Origin: CBDVAK01 sp965371945
Lineage (GTDB): Bacteria; Pseudomonadota; Gammaproteobacteria; Competibacterales; JAHEDQ01
DNA: 9,612 nt
Direction: 5' to 3'
NCBI GenBank assembly: GCA_965371945.1
Contig: CBDVAK010000126.1
Coordinates: 1 to 9,612, forward strand
The position numbers were made by a program, and so were the translations under genes. A model generated the notes under the pieces. The model was not told the origin of the DNA. It saw nothing but the letters and a program-made list of their open reading frames with translations, and did no database searches. Positions 5,680 to 9,612 of this stretch are shown here, piece by piece; the first letter of the stretch is position 1; each line of letters starts with the position of its first letter.

Positions 5680-6423
5680 CTATCCGCCCAGGTAGGCTTC
5701 GATCACCAGAGGATTCTCCCGAATCTCTCCCGGACTGCCCTCAGCGATGATGCGACCGTTGGCAAGCACGATGATCCGGGTACACAACGACATCACGAAT
5801 TCCATATTGTGCTCGATCACCACAAAGGTCGCGCCGCGCTCGGCGTTAAATGCCCGCAACCGCTCCTTGAGGCTTTCGAGCATGGTGAGATTGACCCCGC
5901 CCGCCGGCTCGTCGAGCATCACCAGGCTGGGACCCGCCATGAAAGCCATGGCCGCATCGAGCAGCTTCTGCTGTCCATAGGAAAGGAACCCGGCTTTCTC
6001 GTCGGTCAGATGCGAGAGCCGGAAGAAGGCGATCATCTGCTCCGCCTCGGCGGTGAGACCAGCGTCGGGCCTGCCGAACAGCCGCGACAACATGCTGCCG
6101 TGATGCTCCTGGCCGGCCAGGATGATGTTGTCCAGCACCGTCATATCCGCAAATACCTGCAACATCTGAAAAGTGCGGCCGACCCCCAGTTTGTTCAGTT
6201 CGCAGGGGCGTTTACCCGCCACCGCTGCGCCATTGACCCGCACCTGCCCCTGGTCCGCAACCAATTGCCCGAGCACGCAGTTGAACAGGGTCGACTTGCC
6301 ACTGCCGTTGGGGCCGATCAGGCCGAGGATCTCACCCTTGGCGACATCGAAACTGACATCGTCCACCGCCTTCAGACCGCCGAACGATTTGGAGATCCCG
6401 CGGACCGAGAGCACGGTTTCCAT
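5680..6423 (-). CDS. livG: Branched-chain amino-acid-type ABC transporter ATP-binding protein LivG
   Basis: A 247-residue ABC ATPase. Seen: Walker A GPNGSGKST (37-45), Q-loop Q86 (GRTFQ), signature LSYGQQ (147-152), Walker B LVMLDE (167-172) followed by PAGGVN, and H-loop H205 (VVIEHNM). LSYGQ and PAGGVN are LivG hallmarks. After the signature it reads KLLDAAMAFM, not the more common R-x-LEIARAL, probably a subfamily trait. It partners LivF in energising LivHM. Start choice: ATG 6423, which shares its first base with the final base of the livM stop (TGATG). The frame stays open much further upstream to 6879, but that part lies over livM and has no ABC similarity. The MetGluThr start gives the canonical N-terminus (LSVRGISKSFGGLKAVDD). 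Confidence 0.95.
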   Translation of the reverse strand: METVLSVRGISKSFGGLKAVDDVSFDVAKGEILGLIGPNGSGKSTLFNCVLGQLVADQGQVRVNGAAVAGKRPCELNKLGVGRTFQMLQVFADMTVLDNIILAGQEHHGSMLSRLFGRPDAGLTAEAEQMIAFFRLSHLTDEKAGFLSYGQQKLLDAAMAFMAGPSLVMLDEPAGGVNLTMLESLKERLRAFNAERGATFVVIEHNMEFVMSLCTRIIVLANGRIIAEGSPGEIRENPLVIEAYLGG

Positions 6424-7391
6424 CAGCGCGTTCCACCAATCCCGCCATCGTCCACGGGGTCTGCTTTGCCGGCGTTGAATAGGCGGTCCCACAGACCCAG
6501 CAGACCGGACGGACAAAACACCATCAGCGCGATGACCAGCGTCGCGTAGATGATCAGATAGAGACCTTCGGTGAAACGCAGCCATTCGGGCAGCAGGATC
6601 ACCAGCAAAGCCCCCAGTATCGGGCCGAGAAAATGTCCGGCACCGCCCACCACCACCATCAGCAGGATCATCAGCGAGATGCTCAAGGTGAACGAGTTGG
6701 GATCGATGAATTCCACCAACGGCGCCAGCAGGGCCCCGGCCATGCCACCGAAAGCGGAACCAATGGCGAATGCCAGCAGGGTCATGCGGCGGATGTCCAC
6801 CCCGAGACTGTCGGCACGCATCGGGTTCTCGCGCAGCGCTTTGAAGGCCCGCCCCCAGGGCGAGCGGATGATCCACCACAACGCCGAAGCCAGGACCAGA
6901 AAAACTGCCAGGATGAAGAAAAAGAACACCCGCGGGTCATAGCTGTCGAGCCCGAACAGCTGTGGCCGCGGGATTCCCGACAGCCCGTAGGTGCCGCCGG
7001 TCAGCCACTCCTCATTACGCATCACCAGCCAGACCAGGGCGTTGAACGCCAGGGTGACGAAAGCCAGAAAATGGTGCTGCACCCGCAGTGCCGGGTAACC
7101 CAGCAGCAAGCCGATCACGAAGGTGCCGAGGGCCGACAGCCCGAAGGCGGCAAAGAACGGCACGCCGGACTGGGTCAGCAGGGCCGTGGTATAGGCGCCG
7201 ATGCCGACGAAAGCGGCCTGGGCCAGCGATACCTGCCCGGCGTAGCCGAGGGTCAGGTTCAGGCCCATGGCGGCAATCGAGTACACCATCCACAGCGACA
7301 GCAGGTAGATACCGTAGCTTTTCAGATTGAAGGGCAGAATGACGATGGTCGCCAGTGCCACGGCGATGAATAGCGATCGGGTACGGGTCAC
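6423..7391 (-). CDS. livM: Branched-chain amino-acid-type ABC transporter permease LivM
   Basis: A 322-residue inner-membrane permease with about 8-10 hydrophobic segments. Seen: the conserved LivM block LNLTLGYAGQVSLAQAAF (about residues 44-61), which continues into GIGAYTTALL, a cytoplasmic coupling loop containing WGRAFKALRENPMRADSLG, and the C-terminal FCPSGLLGL typical of the family. It pairs with LivH to form the translocation path, with its coupling loop resting on an ATPase subunit. The start is a GTG at 7391 that overlaps the livH stop as GTGA, preceded by GAGGA (plus positions 7401-7405) at good spacing. The following livG start overlaps its stop by one base. These overlaps indicate tight translational coupling. 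The extreme C-terminus (KADPVDDGGIGGTR) is polar and likely variable. Confidence 0.95.
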   Translation of the reverse strand: MTRTRSLFIAVALATIVILPFNLKSYGIYLLSLWMVYSIAAMGLNLTLGYAGQVSLAQAAFVGIGAYTTALLTQSGVPFFAAFGLSALGTFVIGLLLGYPALRVQHHFLAFVTLAFNALVWLVMRNEEWLTGGTYGLSGIPRPQLFGLDSYDPRVFFFFILAVFLVLASALWWIIRSPWGRAFKALRENPMRADSLGVDIRRMTLLAFAIGSAFGGMAGALLAPLVEFIDPNSFTLSISLMILLMVVVGGAGHFLGPILGALLVILLPEWLRFTEGLYLIIYATLVIALMVFCPSGLLGLWDRLFNAGKADPVDDGGIGGTR

Positions 7392-8266
7392 ACGGTACGT
7401 TCCTCGGCCTTGCCGAGCAGGCCCTGGGGACGCACCAGGATGATCAGAATCAGCAGGATCAACGGAAATGCACCGCGGTAGCTGGCCGAAATATAGGCCG
7501 CCGAAAGATTGTCGATAACCCCGATCAGCAAGCCACCGGCCAGCGCGCCACGGATCTGGTTGAACCCCCCCACGATGGCGGCAATGAAAGCAATCAGGCC
7601 GATAGATTCGCCGTTCGAGAACTTGGCCAGATAGATCGGCGATATCAGCACGGAAGCCAGCGTGGCGAGCGACGCATTGATCAGAAATGTGTACAGCACC
7701 ATGCGGCGCACATTCACACCCAGCAGCTCGGCCACCTCGCGATTCTGGGCGGTAGCCTGCATGCAGCGACCGGTGCGGGTTCTGGCCAGGAACAGTTGCA
7801 GGGCCACCACGGTGAGTATGGAGATGGTCAGGATCGCGATATCCTGGATCGAGATCACCGCACCGAAAATCGCAAACGTGCCCTCCGGGAACAGGGCCGG
7901 GAAGGGTTGTGCCTCGGCGCTATAGAACTCCTTGACGCTGTCGCGTATCAACAGACCCAGCGCGATGGTGGCAATGATGATGGGCAACACACCATGGGGC
8001 AGCATGGGGTCGATGATCGCCCGCTTGAACACCAGTCCGAGCAGCAGCAGCGACATCAGCAGTGCGAACCCAATACTGAGCGGAAGGCTCCATCCCAACC
8101 CCTGGGTGCCGATCAGCACGAAGAACGCCGGCAGCATGACGAATTCGCCCTGGGCGAAGTTGATGGTCTGGGAAGCCTGCCACAACAAGGTAAACCCGAT
8201 CGCGGCCAGCGCATAGATCGAGCCGGTGGCCAGGCCAGACACCAGCAGTTGAAGAAACTCGGCCAA
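7388..8266 (-). CDS. livH: Branched-chain amino-acid-type ABC transporter permease LivH
   Basis: A 292-residue inner-membrane permease with about 8 hydrophobic segments. Seen: the LivH hallmark GLATGSIYALAAIGFTLLWQ near the N-terminus, TINFAQGEFVML, a coupling loop with TRTGRCMQATAQNREVAELL, GVNVRRM, and a C-terminal LVRPQGLLG. It forms the membrane channel with LivM. Start choice: TTG at 8266 gives a family-like N-terminus (AEFLQLLVSGLA). There is no in-frame ATG nearby, and a later GTG would cut into the first helix. The ribosome site before the TTG is weak, so synthesis may depend on upstream translation or be kept below that of LivK. It begins 83 bp after the livK stop, across a hairpin-rich spacer. 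Confidence 0.94.
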   Translation of the reverse strand: MAEFLQLLVSGLATGSIYALAAIGFTLLWQASQTINFAQGEFVMLPAFFVLIGTQGLGWSLPLSIGFALLMSLLLLGLVFKRAIIDPMLPHGVLPIIIATIALGLLIRDSVKEFYSAEAQPFPALFPEGTFAIFGAVISIQDIAILTISILTVVALQLFLARTRTGRCMQATAQNREVAELLGVNVRRMVLYTFLINASLATLASVLISPIYLAKFSNGESIGLIAFIAAIVGGFNQIRGALAGGLLIGVIDNLSAAYISASYRGAFPLILLILIILVRPQGLLGKAEERTV

Positions 8267-8313
8267 ATGCGTGTTGCCGGGCGATCAGCGGTTCGAAGAA
8301 GGCGGCACCACCT

Positions 8314-8350
8314 GGCGCCCGCAGTGGGCGCCGGACGGCGGTGTCGGCGC
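8314..8350 (-). promoter_or_regulatory. Mutually exclusive hairpins in the livK-livH spacer
   Basis: Stem A is GGCGCCC (8314-8320), loop GCAGT, GGGCGCC (8326-8332): seven perfect pairs. Stem B pairs GCGCCG (8328-8333) with CGGCGC (8345-8350) across an 11-base loop. They share bases 8328-8332, so only one can form at a time. No U-run follows on the transcript strand, so this is not a standard intrinsic terminator. A plausible role is protecting the livK 3' end or partly attenuating read-through, so that binding protein exceeds permease. This is inference. Confidence 0.42.
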
Positions 8351-9492
8351 TACTGGCCGAGCTTCGGCAGGATGGCGGTGATCTGCTGCTTGCCGTCGAC
8401 CACTTCCACCAGAAAGCTCTCGCGATCCACGTCACCCTTGTCGTCCCAGGTGACTTCCATGAGGATGCCGGGCTCATCCTCCGGGGTAATGGTGGCGCCG
8501 TGCAGGGCGCCTGCGAAGGCCTTGGAGTCGAACTTGCCCACCCGTTCGGTGATTTCCTTCACGGTGTAGGCCGCGATATAGCCCTTGATGCCGTTGTGGT
8601 CCGGCTTGTGGCCGTATCTGGCCTCGAATTTTCTGGAAAACTCCTGCACCGCCGGGACCGGCGCGTCGGCGGACAGGCCGACATGGCCACGCACGCCGTT
8701 GGCAGCATCACCGGCCAGGTCGATCACCTTCTGATTCATCAGAGTGGTCTCGCCAACGATCGGCATGTCCACCCCCTGCTTGCGAAGCTCTTTCAACAAC
8801 CGCGCGCTTTCCTCCTCGTGCAGGTAGGCGAATATGGCATCGGCACCGGAGTTTTTCAGCTTGATCACATCGGATGCAAAATCGGCCTGACCCACTTCCG
8901 AGGAGATGTCCGCCGCGGCCTCGATGCCCCGCGCCTTCATCTCCGTCATGATCGAATCGCGCCCGCCCTTGCCAAAATCGTCGTTGACCCATATCACGGC
9001 CACCGATTGTGCTTTGACCTCATTCTGAAGATAGTTGGCCAGCTTCGGCATCGACTGGGCCGCGCCGAATGAAGTCCTGAAGATATAGGGGTTGCCCGTT
9101 TCGGTGATGAACGGCGCCTCGGACCCAACAATCTGCGGCACTTCCGCCCGCTGCGCCAGGATCATGTTGACCTTGGTCGAGGAGGAGTAAATGGGGCCCA
9201 GCAGCACGTAGACCTCCTCATCCAGCGCTTTCTGCACCATGGCGCGCGATGTCTGGGCATTGGTCTGGGTGTCGTAGTTGACGACCTCGACGGTCTTGCC
9301 GAGGATTCCGCCGCTTTCGTTGATCTCATCGAACGCCATGGTGACGGCGTCCTTCCAGTTGTTGCCTACAGTCGCACCACCACCGGTGAGCTCGATGACA
9401 TTGGCGATCCTGACCGACTCGGCAAGCACCGGAGCCGTTATCATCAGCGTGCTCACGATGCCTGCCAGAGCGAACCTGAGTCGTTTATTCAT
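8350..9492 (-). CDS. livK: Branched-chain amino-acid-type ABC transporter periplasmic binding protein
   Basis: A 380-residue periplasmic binding protein of the HAAT (Peripla_BP_6, LivJ/LivK-like) type. Seen: a Sec signal peptide MNKRLRF then a hydrophobic core, cleaved near VLA-ES (about residue 24). No lipobox Cys is present, so the mature protein should be soluble in the periplasm. The mature start RIANVIELTGGGATVGNNWKD with FDEINESGGILG, then LLGPIYSSSTK and VIWVNDDFGKGG, follow the usual order of the bilobed fold. It delivers its ligand to LivHM. The ligand could be a branched-chain amino acid, but also an amide, another amino acid or an aromatic acid, since this family has broadened widely; sequence reading does not decide. 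The ATG at 9492 has a purine-rich AAGGTGGGAC just upstream. It is the first gene of the operon. Confidence 0.93.
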   Translation of the reverse strand: MNKRLRFALAGIVSTLMITAPVLAESVRIANVIELTGGGATVGNNWKDAVTMAFDEINESGGILGKTVEVVNYDTQTNAQTSRAMVQKALDEEVYVLLGPIYSSSTKVNMILAQRAEVPQIVGSEAPFITETGNPYIFRTSFGAAQSMPKLANYLQNEVKAQSVAVIWVNDDFGKGGRDSIMTEMKARGIEAAADISSEVGQADFASDVIKLKNSGADAIFAYLHEEESARLLKELRKQGVDMPIVGETTLMNQKVIDLAGDAANGVRGHVGLSADAPVPAVQEFSRKFEARYGHKPDHNGIKGYIAAYTVKEITERVGKFDSKAFAGALHGATITPEDEPGILMEVTWDDKGDVDRESFLVEVVDGKQQITAILPKLGQ

Positions 9493-9540
9493 CTCGTCCC
9501 ACCTTGTCCGATTGCCGGTGTTGCGTGTTCGGGAAGTCAG

Positions 9541-9569
9541 AAACTAGCCACAACCGGCCGGCGCGTCAA
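9541..9569 (-). promoter_or_regulatory. Candidate sigma-70 promoter of the liv operon
   Basis: On the minus strand, TTGACG (plus 9564-9569, 5/6 to the -35 consensus) is separated by exactly 17 bp from TAGTTT (plus 9541-9546, a weaker -10). Transcription would start near 9534, leaving a leader of about 40 nt before the livK ATG. An 8-bp palindrome CCGGCCGG (9554-9561) sits in the spacer and could be an operator or chance in GC-rich DNA. The match to consensus is by eye. Confidence 0.45.
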
Positions 9570-9612
9570 GATCCATCATCGAAACTAAATCCTTGAATGA
9601 TTTTGGGTTTGA

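Noticed and set aside
6424..6879. Upstream extension of the livG reading frame by about 150 codons
   Set aside because: The extension lies entirely over livM in another frame, has no ABC-ATPase similarity, and the ATG at 6423 gives a canonical LivG N-terminus overlapping the livM stop.
5032..9072. Long open frames (200-257 codons) on the plus strand opposite the liv genes
   Set aside because: They are antisense to well-supported liv genes, are rich in Gln, His, Arg and Gly as expected of complementary GC-rich codons, and show no recognisable domain.

Overview
The window is about 60% GC, densely coded bacterial DNA. Protein style, gene order and the families present point to a proteobacterium, most likely a gammaproteobacterium. 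That placement is an impression from the families, not a marker-gene result. No rRNA, tRNA or CRISPR array was found.

Layout. (1) Positions 1-1366, plus strand: the 3' part of a C45-type (acyl-CoA:6-aminopenicillanate acyltransferase-like) Ntn-hydrolase gene whose start lies before the window, followed 40 bp later by a small secreted, cysteine-containing protein of unknown function. (2) 1417-2607, minus strand: an AAA ATPase of the DUF4143 type with a nuclease-like C-terminus. (3) 2629-2864: a divergent intergenic region with several dyads and a repeated CGAAC motif. (4) 2865-3714, plus strand: a MntA-HepT toxin-antitoxin pair (nucleotidyltransferase plus HEPN RNase) with an unusually long out-of-frame gene overlap. 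(5) 3747-4015, minus strand: a frameshifted, truncated remnant of an IS3-type transposase OrfA. (6) 4077-4732, plus strand: a VapBC toxin-antitoxin pair with a recognisable promoter, a dyad and a TTGA stop/start overlap. (7) 4733-4950: a short convergent intergenic region with no clear gene. (8) 9492-4951, minus strand: a complete five-gene branched-chain amino-acid-type (HAAT) ABC transporter operon in the order livK-livH-livM-livG-livF, with a plausible sigma-70 promoter upstream at the window's right edge.

How it fits together. The right half is an ordinary solute-uptake operon: LivK captures the substrate in the periplasm, LivH and LivM form the channel, and LivG and LivF hydrolyse ATP. 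The exact substrate cannot be read from sequence. The middle (about 1.4-4.8 kb) is a small accessory island. It stacks an ATPase of unclear role, two different toxin-antitoxin modules and a dead transposase, as expected of a site that has received horizontally moved DNA. No clearly new multi-gene system is evident. The points most worth a second look are the mntA/hepT overlap, the iterated CGAAC motif before mntA, the pairing of a C45 hydrolase with an unknown secreted cysteine protein, and the placement of the vapBC promoter at the edge of the transposase remnant.
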